Positions 30,847-42,407 of a stretch of DNA of 64,000 bases are shown here, in pieces. Numbering within the stretch: position 1 is the first letter of the stretch; the number at the start of each line of letters is the position of its first letter. The notes below the pieces were generated by a model, which was not told where the DNA came from, did not search any database, and worked only from the letters and a program-made list of their open reading frames with translations. Source of the stretch: Nemertoderma westbladi (lineage: Eukaryota > Xenacoelomorpha > Nemertodermatida > Nemertodermatidae); the NCBI GenBank assembly GCA_032718475.1, contig JAUCBJ010007267.1:1-64000 (forward strand). The letters are read 5' to 3'. The position numbers and the translations under genes are program-made.

Positions 30847-32006
30847 TGTAAAAGCTTTTGTGGGATAACTGATTCGTTTGCCTTGCTAACCAGTTCCCCC
30901 CAGTCGCTAGAATACTCTAAAAAGGGATCTATAACTCGAATAGCGCAAGCTACCGGCTGATTGGCTGATTCGCTGTGCGAAGGGATCTGGGCTACGTTTG
31001 ATTGTCCAACCAGCTTGGGAAAGTATCTGCCAATAGAATTTGAGTTGATTTTGATTTCGACCTATCACAGATCTACTGAACTGAATTTTCCTATCTTTAT
31101 GCTCTTTCTCTGTGTTGGGTGGAAGCCTTTGTAAATAAGGTTATTCTTATCAGTTTTCAGTGTTGTTGGTCTTTCTTTCCTGAGCCAGGAGAGAACGGCT
31201 TGTAAATATTTTGTGCTTTTCTGTTTTAGTCTAACACTAGTAGGCTTAATTATAAAGGGCATATATCCGTTATCATAACATAACAAACTGGTTACCAAAC
31301 TTAACGCACACTGAATCACTGTGCATACTTTTATATTGTTATACTGCTATTTACTGTCAGTTCTTCATAATATGGTTGATGAATTATTATATTTGGAATA
31401 ACGATAAATAACCCCGAAACCCAATATTCTTGATATACCGAAGGTAAGAGAGAAAGGTTACATATAACGATTGTGACTTATGTTAAAGTGGTTTGAAGTG
31501 AATCTAATGTTATTTGATAGACCCTACATGAGTCAGTCCGTGTTCCTTTTATATATAACTAAAATCAGTGAAGATCGGCAGATCAGTGTGCAGTATTGTG
31601 CAGCATTGTGTATGGGTGAACCTGATAACGAAGCATTTCCTAAAGAATGCGCCATATATGTGAAATATAACTAAGCCATATCGTTGTGAGTAGTTTAAGT
31701 CATAACTCTGTTTGTATAAATAGAGCGCCACGTCCTAAAGGAACTGTTAATATTCCCCGAAGGTGAATAATATTGTCAGAGATTATATAATACTGTCAGT
31801 CGAATAATACATTAGGCTTACATAGCAATAAGAATAAGCCGTCGAACCCAATCTCCCGGGTATATCCAGCGGGTGAATGATCGCGCACAGATTGGTTTCG
31901 ACTAGTGTAGTGAATTAAATACTTGTCATAGACTAAAAGTGATTTATTATCTAGAAGACATCATAATTTGGCGGGTTAAACTGCCAAAGGTCTGAAAGCG
32001 CGAACA
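30847..32006 (+). repeat. 3' LTR of the BEL element
   Basis: 1160 bp, same ends as the 5' LTR, with three mismatches to it seen by eye. It is followed by GTAAAC; the 5' flank before 8204 is GTTAA. Confidence 0.95.
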
Positions 32007-33424
32007 GTAAACTAGAAAATCAACGATCTAAGCATCCTTAGGATGCTGCGGAATGGAATTGGCTGTGATTGGCTGGTTTGTACATCAACAATCTAAACTG
32101 AGAGACAATAAATTGAAGGAGTGCAAGAATGCGAGATAGTTTATTGAGGTTTAGCAAAATGAGCTAAAATCGCATTCTGCTCTACCTCAATATCTAATCG
32201 TATGTGGTGTAGTTGGAGCAGACCCTTTAATTGGCTGATGTGTCTATTATACATACTGATACTGTATACATGCTACTCTACAACTCTCGCGGTACAGCAA
32301 CAGCTATAATTGGAATTGGTAATGGGTGGTTTAAAGAGGGTTGAGAAATTACTGTCGAAAGTTAATTGGCTGTTGTCTATTATGTATTATACAATTACAG
32401 AATTATACATACATAACACATGCCACTCTCACTCTACCTTACTGCGCTGTACTGCAAAAGGCCTGCTGTTGCTGCTGCTACAAACACAAACGCAAACCAT
32501 CAAACACAATAGGCCTACTGCAGTACTGCTACCGGTACATATTTCTGTATTTACATACCGGCCTTGATACAGTGATACCGGCAGACCGGCTGACCAGTAT
32601 AACATATACTGACTGATATAGGAGCCTACCGGTAGCATACAGACATAACCAGATAACCGCTTAATGCTGTTACTGCAGTACTGTGTTATGGTATAACTGT
32701 ATAATGCAGTAATGCAATACAGCAGTACCGGTACAGCAACAGCTGTGATGGGTGGTGACCGTGACATACTGAAACCTAGAAGAGGAGGGATTCCTAAATA
32801 CAGATTGTATCTAATATACGCCCAATGTTGTAAGTACAAAAGTAAAACACAACAGCACTACCAACAAGAAGCTAAACGTAACGTATATATTCCAGTTTTC
32901 CAATCTAATTCTGTAAAAATTGCTTATTAAATATGTGATACCTGACCCTGGCAACTGGATAATAATAATTAATCATTTGTATAGTACTAGTACGCACCGA
33001 TCCGGTAGTACTAGTATGCCTAGGCTACTTATATTTACTGTAGAATTGGAATTTATTTTTTACCGGTAATTGACAAACAAAACCGAACATAATACACAAC
33101 AGTTAAATTAGTATATACAGAAGGCACATTGCCGGTATCAATTATTAAACAATTATATAAATAAATATTGAAATAATGGCTATTTGGAATTACAGCCTAT
33201 GATATAGGCCTACGGTACCTACGGTCTGATAGTTGTTTAAAATATATATATAAAGTATGTTCGCGGAGTTTAAAACTGTAAAATATTGTGAATAGGCCTA
33301 ATTAATAGTAATATAATAGGGCCTACTTATTATATATATAATGCTACAGGACAGGCGTCAACCTGCCAATCACCACATCCTCTGAGGATGAGTCACGGCG
33401 TTTCTACCACGCACAACTACCCGT
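32007..33424. other. Non-coding DNA right of the BEL element
   Basis: No gene recognised. A perfect 7-bp-arm hairpin AGCATCC-TTA-GGATGCT lies at 32031-32047. The stretch 32290-32760 is rich in ACCGGTA and CAGCAGTA-like motifs. Short open frames on both strands at 32310-32930 overlap one another and have no recognisable content. Confidence 0.55.
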
Positions 33425-33740
33425 TAGTGGTTGGTAGTAGACCTAGTGGTGGGATGAGGGGGGGGGGGGGGGGGTGTTTAATGGTTAGTAGTAGAAGTAG
33501 ACGTAGTGATAGAGGGGGGGGGGGGGGGGGGGGGTGGTCGAGGGGGGTTGTTTAACGCGGTTAGTACTGTAGTAGTAGACGTAGTGCGATAGAGGATGTG
33601 AAGGGGGGTATTTAATGATTAGTAGTAGACATAGTGATAGAGGGTGAGGGGTGGGGGTCATTAACAGTTAGTAGTATGGGGGGGGGGGGGGGGGGGGGGT
33701 GTTTTGTTTAACTGTTAGTAGTAGAATAGTGATAGGGAGT
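33425..33740 (+). repeat. Degenerate minisatellite with poly-G tracts
   Basis: About four units of 65-95 bp built on TTTAA-GGTTAGTAGTAG...GTAGTGATAGAG followed by a G tract. Three tracts exceed 15 uninterrupted G. Tract length varies most between units. Confidence 0.85.
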
Positions 33741-35403
33741 GGGAATATTTGCTAATATGAGGCATGTTTTCTCTGATCGTAATGGTTGTTATCAGGTTAA
33801 ATGTGTGTAACCTCTATCTCATATATTGCTCTCGTCATTATTGGTTCATTTTGTATAAGTCAGTGGGATGGTCTGTTGCCTGTAGGGGTTGACAGTATTT
33901 GATATTGATGACTCATATTCTGAAGGACTAATAAATAATGCTGCCCGCCGTGTGGGGAATGGAGGGGAGGCTAATCCTAAGGTCGGTTATGGGTGTTTCA
34001 TTAATGGTGTAGGAATGGGAGCGTCGTTTTAAAAAATTTCCCTTAGATGTTGTTGTTTTGTTCTTTTCAGGTCAGCAGGTTGATTGATGCTTGGTGAATA
34101 TTCAATATAACGGGTATAATTTTATCTCCATCAATAAAATCGCGCTTTATCAATAAGATGATAGCAAATGGGGTATCTTTGGGTTGTTGATATCATTATA
34201 AATGTAATGAAAAGGCAGTGGTGGTGTGACATTGATTTTTGATGTGGTATAGTGAGATGTAATGGTAATCTGTTAATTGGGAATAAGTGTTTAGATGGAT
34301 TGTTTTGTTGGGTATTTAGTAGAGATATTGTCCGTTATCATTATAGGTATAGAACCTGTATTAAATAGTAATAGTATTACTAACTAATCCAATTTTATTC
34401 TGTTTTTCTGAAGTTGCGACGGTAGTTTGAGCGCTTTAGAGAAGAAAGTGGAAGATTTAGTTGGAAATTTGTTAGTTGGGTAGTGCGCTAGCTGTATCTT
34501 ACCCATGGGAGCCCAGCCCAACACCTACAGGGGGTATTTAAGGAATACCCTACCCTGGGTTAGATTTCTCTACTGTTGCCACTAAAAGTTGCGGAACCCT
34601 ATACCGCATGGAAGTTAAAATCCCTGAAAGTAAACAAATTGGTAAAATGGGATGAAAGGGCCTGAAAATATGTAAATTAATGCAATTGAAATATTTCTGA
34701 AAAATATACATGAAAAGGAAGTAAATATCAGCCACATTAATTGCCAATTTGTTCGTTAGTTTATATCATGCTAGATGAATTACAATCCCAGTATTTGTCA
34801 GATTTGTACAGTACCATTTACCTTAATTTTTAACATGCATGAGTATGTAAGAGTATGTATTGACACTCGGCGAAATGATAGGTGAGATAGTGACAATATG
34901 TATACTGTACAGTATTCCATGAAGTGAGATTATGACCGATATTCTCAGTAAATCATGCATTCGTCTTGCAAGCTTACCGCTTTAGTTGTATGATTCAACT
35001 TATCCTGTTATTTTGTATTGGGTACAATCTTTCAGATCGTAGGTGTGGGTGGGTGTCGCGGTGTGGGGTAGTGTAGTGGGTTGGTGTATGTAGATTTTAT
35101 GTTCATTTTCGTCGGAGAGCGGGAGTGGGAGAGGTGATGAGTTGGGGCAGTTCCGCGGCAATAATAATACTGCCCCTCAATAAAGAGACCCCCTTTACTG
35201 CTATCAGGAACGCGTTGTTCGACAGAGCCCCGTCAGCTAAAACAGCCAGTACCGCTAGTCGGTGGGGTTGACATGTTGACGAGAGGCTATTTACAGGCGC
35301 ATCGGTCAACCATTACTGACCAGTGCCTACTTATTAAGGTGTCATTAACTATTTAAGCTCCCTAGCCCCGATTTCCTAGCCCAACCCCGGCTTTCATCCT
35401 TCA
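33741..35403. other. Non-coding DNA
   Basis: No gene seen. A small inverted repeat GGGTATT-TAAGG-AATACCC lies near 34533-34551. The 35038-35090 stretch is GT-rich. Confidence 0.5.
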
Positions 35404-35432
35404 GTGGTCGATAAATGGGAACCAAGGCAACT

Positions 35433-36062
35433 TGGGAAACAGAGTGGAAGGGTTTACTGTGGAAGATCACCCATGGTGGTGAACAGACATTCCTTTAGGA
35501 AACAGTGTGGAAGGGTTTACTGTGGAAGATCACCCATGGTGGTGAACAGGCATTCCTTTAGGAAACAGAGTGGAAGGGTTTACTGTGGAAGATCACCCAT
35601 GGTGGTGAACAGGCATTCCTTTCGGAAACAGAGTGGACGGGTTTACTGTGGAAGATCACCCATGGTGGTGAACAGGCATTCCTTTAGGAAACAGAGTGGA
35701 AGGGTTTACTATGGAAGATCACCCATGGTGGTGAACAGACATTCCTTTAGGAAACAGAGTGGAAGTGTTTACTGTGGAAGATCACCCATGGTGGTGAACA
35801 GGCATTCCTTTAGGAAACAGAGTGGAAGGGTTTACTGTGGAAGATCACCCATGGTGGTGAACAGGCATTCCTTTAGGAAACAGAGTGGAAGGGTTTACTG
35901 TGGAAGATCACCCATGGTGGTGAACAGGCATTCCTTTAGGAAACAGAGTGGAAGGGTTTACTGTGGAAGATCACCCATGGTGGTGAACAGGCATTCCTTT
36001 AGGAAACGGAGTGGAAGGGTTTACTGTGGAAGATCACCCATGGTGATGAACAGGCATTACTT
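35433..36062 (+). repeat. 63-bp minisatellite, 10 copies, open frame
   Basis: Ten units of 63 bp, a multiple of three, so the plus strand stays open for over 200 codons with a 21-residue period (RVYCGRSPMVVNRHSF is the core). Variation is a handful of single-base changes. It ends about 210 bases upstream of the TATA-like box of the transporter gene. No ATG-stop-polyA context or signal peptide makes it a gene; most likely it is non-coding. Confidence 0.85.
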
Positions 36063-36468
36063 GGCTTAACGAGCCTAAAAGGATTCTCCCATTCATTAAC
36101 TATTTAAGTATTTGTTTAAAGGTGCCACATGTTTAAAAATAACAAGGTAATGGCTAATTTATTAACTTGAAGCTATGGAATTATTGTACTTTAATAATTG
36201 TTTGATTGTTTGCTATATAATTCTAACTACTGAACTTGACTTCGCTAGGGAATTCCATTGGTTTGGTATTGCTTTATATAAAAAGGGTTTGGCAGTTTGG
36301 TGGTAGTTAGTCTGTTATTCAGTAGAGTAGGTGGACGATTCGTTTGCTTGTTGTTACCAAGAGTTCCATGACGTTGGCTGGAATTTGTTTCAAACAAAAT
36401 CATCAAATTTTGTTCTCAATCGCTCATTAACAACATCGCTCACTAACACTACTGTTTGTTACTCATAG
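36063..36468 (+). other. 5' flank or first intron of the transporter gene
   Basis: Sequence between the 63-bp array and the first supported exon, with the TATA-like box at 36275. A first exon coding the N-terminus is required, because the 36469 exon begins in mid-codon, but it could not be fixed; ATG at 36369 soon meets an in-frame stop. Confidence 0.4.
36275..36284 (+). promoter_or_regulatory. TATA-like box of the transporter gene
   Basis: TATATAAAAA followed by GGG, about 190 bases before the first supported coding exon. A start site near 36305-36320 would fit. This is inference from the motif and position only. Confidence 0.35.
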
Positions 36469-36677
36469 ATTTCGTTAGCATTGCCACTATCCTTGGTACC
36501 GGAGTTCTGGGCCTACCTGTGACCCTAGCGCACTCTGGCATAACTCCATTCCTCGTATCCTTTACCGCCGCTTACCTGATGCAGGCCCTGCTCATATACT
36601 TCTTCATGGAGCTGTTGCTACTATGTACGGCTTTCCAAGAAGACAAACAGTCCATCGAGATGATTCCACCAGCTCAG
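36469..36677 (+). CDS. Transporter-like gene, exon with TM1-TM2
   Basis: Acceptor ...TTACTCATAG at 36468 and donor CAG|GTACGT after 36677. It enters with two bases of a split codon and leaves in phase 0. It encodes FVSIATILGTGVLGLPVTLAH, which matches the TM1 signature of the AAAP (Aa_trans) transporter superfamily (GTGxLGLP), a second hydrophobic span (FTAAYLMQALLIYFFMELLL), then a polar loop EDKQSIEMIPPAQ. These carriers move amino acids or related solutes across the plasma, lysosomal or vesicle membrane; the substrate cannot be told. It is the first of a series of in-phase exons running to the right edge. Confidence 0.65.
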
Positions 36678-37288
36678 GTACGTAGGTAACATTTTATTTA
36701 AAATAATAAAATTTCTTTAGTCCCATTATAGACTAATCTAATAATACTTTATTGTAGCTATGAACTACATTAAAATATTATGATTATTTTTTAATGTATT
36801 CTGATATCCTGGTAGGCCTAATAAATATAATGTTGTGGTTCCTGTAAGTAACAAGTACAGTTACAACTAGTTTATTGTTTTGGTTACATTTATCCGTTAT
36901 GTTGATATTTCATGATGATTATATTTGGGAATCTCTCTGATTTATAAATGAGTTTACAACATATTTTATTGACTCTGAAAATATCGACTTTTTTTATTTA
37001 TTTGTAACGTCAATTTTGTTATAACAGTGACATATATCTAGTTTGAGTCAGGCCGGCCCCGTGTGAAATGTCACAGTTTTCGTAACCACTATATATATAT
37101 TATATAACTATTACTAATCAAAAGAAAACCAATATAATCAACTAATAATTATAAAATTAATAGTAATAAAATATTATGTTTAACTTTTAAGAAATATGGC
37201 AATGGCATGTACAGTATGTATGTATGTATGTATATTATTTTAGTTATTTCCAATTCCGAATTAAATTACGTATATACTGTACTCTATC
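36678..37288 (+). other. Intron, AT-rich
   Basis: Intron between the TM1-TM2 exon and the microexon array. It is AT-rich, with a short GTAT microsatellite (about 37213-37233). No other feature seen. Confidence 0.6.
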
Positions 37289-37945
37289 CATGTGAAGAAT
37301 ACCAGACTTTCTGCCGTTATATTTTACTTTGCAGTTACCCCCATGTGAAGAATACCAGACTTTCTGCCGTTATATTTTTTTTACTTTGCAGTTACCCCCA
37401 TGTGAAGAATACCAGACTTTCTGCCGTTATATTTCACTTTGCAGTTACCCCCATGTGAAGAATACCAGACTTTCTGCCGTTATATTTTACTTTGCAGTTA
37501 CCCCCATGTGAAGAATACCAGACTTTCTACCGTTATATTTCACTTTGCAGTTACCCCCATGTGAAGAATACCAGACTTTCTGCCGTTATATTTCACTTTG
37601 CAGTTACCCCCATGTGAAGAATACCAGACTTTCTGCCGTTACATTTCACTTTGCAGTTACCCCCATGTGAAGAATACCAGACTTTCTACCGTTATATTTC
37701 ACTTTGCAGTTACCCCCATGTGAAGAATACCAGACTTTCTGCCGTTATATTTCACTTTGCAGTTACCCCCATGTGAAGAATACCAGACTTTCTGCCGTTA
37801 TATTTCACTTTGCAGTTACCCCCATGTGAAGAATACCAGACTTTCTGCCGTTATATTTCACTTTGCAGTTACCCCCATGTGAAGAATACCAGACTTTCTG
37901 CCGTTATATTTCACTTTGCAGTTACCCCCATGTGAAGAATACCAG
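37289..37945 (+). repeat. 53-bp array of splice acceptor plus microexon, ~13 copies
   Basis: Each unit is TTATATTTCACTTTGCAG (pyrimidine tract and AG) followed by the 24 bases that encode LPPCEEYQ, then ACTTTCTGCCG. Period 53 bp, one copy 56 bp. In all copies but the last, the 24 bases are followed by AC; only the last has GT (CAG|GTTTTC), so only the last can act as a two-sided exon. About 12 acceptors therefore lie upstream of one usable donor. Confidence 0.88.
37922..37945 (+). CDS. Transporter-like gene, 24-nt microexon (LPPCEEYQ)
   Basis: Acceptor CACTTTGCAG ends at 37921 and donor GTTTTC starts at 37946. Eight codons, phase 0 on both sides, matching phase 0 at the end of the 36469 exon and at the start of the 42408 exon. 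It lengthens the acidic cytoplasmic-type loop after TM2. The donor is weak beyond the GT. The microexon could be skipped without a frameshift. Confidence 0.45.
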
Positions 37946-38114
37946 GTTTTCACCAAAAACACAGGTTACAGAAGGGCTGAATCTAACCAAAACAATAAAC
38001 GAATTAGTATATGTACAGGTTATAAGACAGAAATAAGCGCTATAAAACACTTAATAAAGATAAATTAAAAAAAATAAAAAATCTTCATATATAAAATTCC
38101 AATAAAAAGTCGAC

Positions 38115-38148
38115 CGAAAAGTGAAATCCTGGTATCCTTCACATGGGC
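38115..38148 (-). repeat. Inverted, condensed copy of the microexon unit
   Basis: The reverse complement reads CGCCCATGTGAAGGATACCAG and then GATTTCACTTTTCGG, that is, microexon-like sequence joined to the pyrimidine-tract part of the 53-bp unit. It lies about 170 bases downstream of the array and in opposite orientation, so RNA from this region could fold back on the array. Confidence 0.65.
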
Positions 38149-38279
38149 GCGTGATCCAGCAAGATTATAAAGACTTAACCCCCAGTACTTTACAAAAAAT
38201 TTAGAAGCATAGCTTTGATTTATCTTTCAATGGCAATGATTGGGAAAACAGAATTAGGGCGCCAACAGTTATTGACTTA

Positions 38280-39350
38280 ATCACTTAACTAATTGAGGGA
38301 AAGGAGCAGGTTACAGAGGCGGGATTTCCTAACCAAAACAATAAACGATCGCTTAACCAATTGAGGGAAAGGAGCAGGTTACAGAGGCGGGATTTTCTAC
38401 TTTTTTACGAATTGTGCATATTGGGATGACCTTTGTTGTCCCTTTAATGACTTTTTATGTATGTATTTCTTCAAACTGTCAGACTGCTGATTTCTGGACT
38501 GTCAGACTGTTGATTTCAACATGCCTGTGCCAAAACATTCAAAATTTATTGATTTCTTGACTGTTAGACAGTTTAATTTTTTTAATTGAGGAAAAGGAGC
38601 AGGTTACAGAGGCGGGATTTTCTAACCAAAACAATAAACAGTCACTTTACCAAGTCAGGGAAAGGAGCAGGTTACAAAGACGGGATTTTCTAACCAAAAC
38701 AATAAACAACGATCACTTAACTAATTGAGGGAAAGGAGCTGGTTACAGAGGCGGGATTTTCTAACCAAAACAATAAACAGTCACTTTACCAAATAAAGGA
38801 AAGGAGCAGGTTACATAGGTGGTATTTTCTAACCAAAACAATAAATGGTAACATTACCAATTGAGGGAAAGGAGCAGGTTACAGAGGCGCGCTTTTCTAA
38901 CCAAAACAATAAACGATCACTTTACCAAATCAGGGAAAGGAGCAGGTAACAGAGGCGGGATTTTCTAACGAAAACAATAAACGATCACTTAACTAATTGA
39001 GGAAAAGGAGCAGGTTACAGAGGCGGGATTTTCTAACCAAAACAATAAACAGTCACATTACCAAATAAAGGAAAGGAGCAGGTTACATAGGTGGTATTTT
39101 CTAACCAAAACAATAAATGGTAACATTACCAATTGAGGGAAAGGAGCAGGTTACAGAGGCGGGCTTTTCTAACCAAAACAATAAACGATCACTTTACCCA
39201 TTGAGGCATAGGAGCAGGTTACAGAGGCGGGATTTTCTAACCAAAACAATAAACAGTCACTTTACCAAATGAATGAAAGGAGCAGGTTACAGAGGCCGTT
39301 CTTTCTAACCAAAACAATAAACGATACCACTTTACCAATTGAGGAAAAGG
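38280..39350 (+). repeat. ~67-bp minisatellite, about 14 copies, one interruption
   Basis: Units built on GGGAAAGGAGCAGGTTACAG, GGCGGGATTTTCTAACC, AAAACAATAAACGATCAC and TTTACCAATTGA. A diverged first unit is at about 37955-38015. At about 38400-38580 the array is interrupted by unrelated sequence with CTGTCAGACTG repeats. An inverted copy of the unit is found at 42143-42205. Confidence 0.88.
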
Positions 39351-42142
39351 AGCATTTTATGGCGGCATTATTTTACATTATGTACAGTTGTATATATCCT
39401 TTATTGGGACAACCCCTTTGCTTTTTAGCTAAAACCGGCCCGATATTTTCGATATCAGTGTGTTTTCGCTATCAAATGGGGAATAAGTAGATTTTTCGAA
39501 CACATTGTATGTGGACTGCTCTGTTAGTTTAGAACTACATTATATTGAGAGGTACCACAACAGCTACCCATAACATTTTTCACATTTTCCACACAGTTGT
39601 CATGATCCATTTAAATGCATTTATTCAGATATGTATCAATTATCTAAAATTTATCAATTATTAAAAAGGTAGCGCGGTCAGCCGGTATTAAAATTATGAA
39701 ATAAGTTTATTAATTACCATCATTCTCTCATTTACAACTGTTTAGGCTACATATCAGACAGAATACTGGTATCAGTATCTATTGTACAGGAGCTGAGTAG
39801 TATTATGCTATATAATTATTTCTAAGGCATATAGGCTTTATACCAACATACATACAATTCAGCAATAATACTGCAAAATACTGCTCTATATACTAATACC
39901 GGTACCGATAGCCTAAGAGAACAGCAGTAGAGAAACCGGTAGCATGGAACCTAACGGTAAATTTCTGGCGGACTAAGAAGTAAAAAAAAGGACATTATTG
40001 TGATTTAAACGGACAAGAAAAATTATTGCGATCAATAATTATGGTTAAATATATTGATGGGCCCTCAATTACTATTTGTAATGAAATCTAGGGCCAAACC
40101 TGAATAATATAGGTAGAAATTATGATGCGGATATTAATGATTTTCAATGAGGAACACGTTGGTTTTTTAATTTCCAAAAAAGTAAGATAAAGTAAAAGTA
40201 GATCAGGAGATATAGAAATTTTTGGAATGTTCGGAATTTAGCCCGCTAAGACTACTAATGTTGTTCAAAGTATCGCGCTTACAATCGCAAGTCTGATAAT
40301 TAGTGAAATATATGAAATAATTTAAATCGCGATTTTGACCATGATGAATTCACTTAAATGAAATAGTTTAAAATTCAAAAATGTTTAGAATCATCGATAA
40401 TAGGGGGGTAGGCGAAATATCAAAATCCAAAAATGGCGGGAAATTTGAAGTGATTTTTTTGCATGCACTTTGGGCCCTTTTAACTCCCGAACCGTTGGTC
40501 CAAATAAAAAACCGATTTCAGATTCGTGATCAGCACACTGAAGTTATCTAATAAAAATGTTTTGAAAAAATTCCAATAAGGTTTGGTGTTTGTCAAAAAA
40601 TTAAAAAAAATAAATTATTATTCTAGAACTTTAACGACCTATAAAACCAGTGCGGTTTAACGAAATGTAAAACTGACTCGATATCCGGTGTCAGCGTCCT
40701 CGAATTAACTAAATAAAAAGTTTTCAGCCGATTTCGGGACGATTTAGTGTTTACGAAAAAAATTTGAAATGATATCAAAATTATAGAACTTTCGGCGCCT
40801 ATAAAAGTCGAACCGTAGGTCGAAATGATAATTTGACTTGAAATTCGGAATCAGCGACCCTAAATTAACTTAAAAAAATTTCGACCGATTCTGAGAAAAA
40901 AAAAATTTGAGCTCTGAAAATCGGAAAAAACCCACGAGCATCGAAATTTTCAAAAATAAAAATCCGAAAATTTTTTGTCTCCAATTTCGATGAAATTTGG
41001 TATGCTGGTACCGCTCGCAATTATAAGGTTATCTTTTGAAGGAATTTTGAATTAAATCATTAGGGGCCGAGCTACTGAACTTTGAACTTTGATTTGAGGG
41101 CCCCCACGGACCCGAAATTTGGGACCTTAAAAATTCGTTTTTTATAAAAATAATATTAAGCGATTTTGTAGAGAATGAAAAGTTATTTCGACCGTTTCTA
41201 GTCTCAAGGTCAGGGGATTTGCGGTTCTCGAGATATTGCGCATTGAATATCGGGTGTTTTTGCGAGTCGCAAATATTCGGCCCCACTTTTCGGGAAGAAG
41301 ACTCGCTCCAAACAAAAAATTTCCCAGATCCAAAAAGTTACTACCCCCTTTGGTCTGTCTATTAAAAAAAGTTTCGAGATCATAGCCCCGATAATAAAAA
41401 AAGTAGCGTGGAATGCCATTTTCACATTTTTGCGCATTTGCGGATTTTGCGGCTTCGTTTATCGCAACTTCCCGACGACTTTGAAAAAAAGTGGTTAATA
41501 TTTCTTCTAGACCTATCTTTCCTCTATCCAACAACGAAAGAATCGTATCCATAGGTGAACGCGCGGCCGAGCTATAGGCGTTTCCGTGTCGCATCCGTGT
41601 TTCCGTGTTTCATTGTCGCATGATCATGCGAAATATGCATTTTACGTTATTGCGGGAAAACGGATGCTACGACCCCCGATTTTTTTTTGATGAATTCGAA
41701 GCTCATCGACATTAGAAACTTTCTGACGAGGGAAATTTCGATTGAAAGTTTTTAAGTTGGTCAACGAAGCCGAGGAAAAAATGGAAATTTTTTTTATCGC
41801 ATATCGCGCCCACGTTTGCGTGCGTATCGCGCTTACGAGGTCGAAATTGAAAAATCGAAAACAATCTTGTTTCTTAGAATTTTCTCCTCTATCTTTCGTA
41901 CTTTCACCATTTTTGCGTAGCGTGTCCCCTTATATGGTCTAGCCAGCTGGAGACGTAAATTCCTACAAGTTTGGCCTTCTCGGTTGGTGAGGCGTCGCCG
42001 AATTTTGTTGAGGTGGCGTCGCAGGGTTAGGGGGGTCGGGACTCAGCGACATTCAATAAAAATTCCTTCCTCTCAAGGGGAAATTGGACGCAAATAACAT
42101 CTGATTACTCTCAAAAATAAAACTGTATCCTGTTCTATTGTG
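39351..42142. other. Non-coding intron block, possibly a mobile element
   Basis: 2.8 kb without convincing coding content, bounded by the minisatellite unit on the left and its inverted copy on the right. It includes the ~150-bp degenerate repeats at 40470-40900 and a perfect 14-bp palindrome CGCATGATCATGCG at 41617-41630. Minus-strand open frames at 41142-41594 show no family resemblance. Confidence 0.5.
40470..40900 (+). repeat. Degenerate ~150-bp tandem repeat, three units
   Basis: Three diverged units sharing CTATAAAA, CG(A)ACCGT-GGTC, AAATAATTTGACTCGAAATTCG-like sequence, TCAGCGACCCTAAATTAACT and a CCGATTTCGG-like ending, followed by A-rich stretches. No open frame. Confidence 0.6.
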
Positions 42143-42205
42143 TTTAATTTATTGTTTTGGTTAAAATAACGTGCCACTGTAACCTGATCCTTTCCCTAAA
42201 TTGAG
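42143..42205 (-). repeat. Inverted copy of the 38280-39350 unit
   Basis: Reverse-complemented, this reads CTCAATTTAGGGAAAGGATC then AGGTTACAGTGG and TTAACCAAAACAATAAA, clearly the ~67-bp unit. With the left array it forms inverted ends around a 2.8-kb core. Confidence 0.75.
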
Positions 42206-42407
42206 AATTTAACATTGAGGCGGGATATTAATTCGCCAAGGCGGGATTTGCGTCGAGTTTCTCCTCCTGTCTCAATTATTCACACCTGGTCTTTACAAGG
42301 AGTTTTTGAATGTTATAATAATATACATAATATATTTATCTAATGAATATTTTTCTTTCCCTCGCTGCGTCCGCGTTTTGGGAACATTGTTATTACTTAC
42401 TACCCAG
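42206..42407 (+). other. Intron end before the acidic-loop exon
   Basis: Short intron remainder with GAGGCGGGAT motifs at 42216 and related sequence at 42239; ends in the acceptor TTACTTACTACCCAG. Confidence 0.6.

Larger units (their letters stand above)
8204..32006 (+). mobile_element. Giant BEL/Pao LTR retrotransposon, with nested gypsy
   Basis: Two 1160-bp direct LTRs (TG...CA) enclose a leader, a gag-pol frame of BEL/Pao type, a spacer and a third large ORF. Total length is 23.8 kb, or about 18.7 kb after subtracting the 5062-bp nested gypsy and its target duplication; ordinary BEL elements are roughly 5-10 kb. The LTRs differ at three positions seen by eye (8690, 9022, 9191 against 31333, 31665, 31834), so insertion is recent. 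Flanks are GTTAA before and GTAAA after, an imperfect 5-bp target duplication. No TGG-type primer binding site follows the 5' LTR (ATAACGGATATAGC...), which is unusual. The purine tract GGGAGCGG precedes the 3' LTR. Confidence 0.93.

Noticed and set aside
32310-32930. Several overlapping frames of 70-136 codons
   Set aside because: On both strands, overlapping, Cys/Tyr-rich low-complexity readings of a CAG/TAC-rich region.
41142-41594. 150-codon minus-strand frame
   Set aside because: No family resemblance; lies in degenerate repeat DNA and overlaps other frames.
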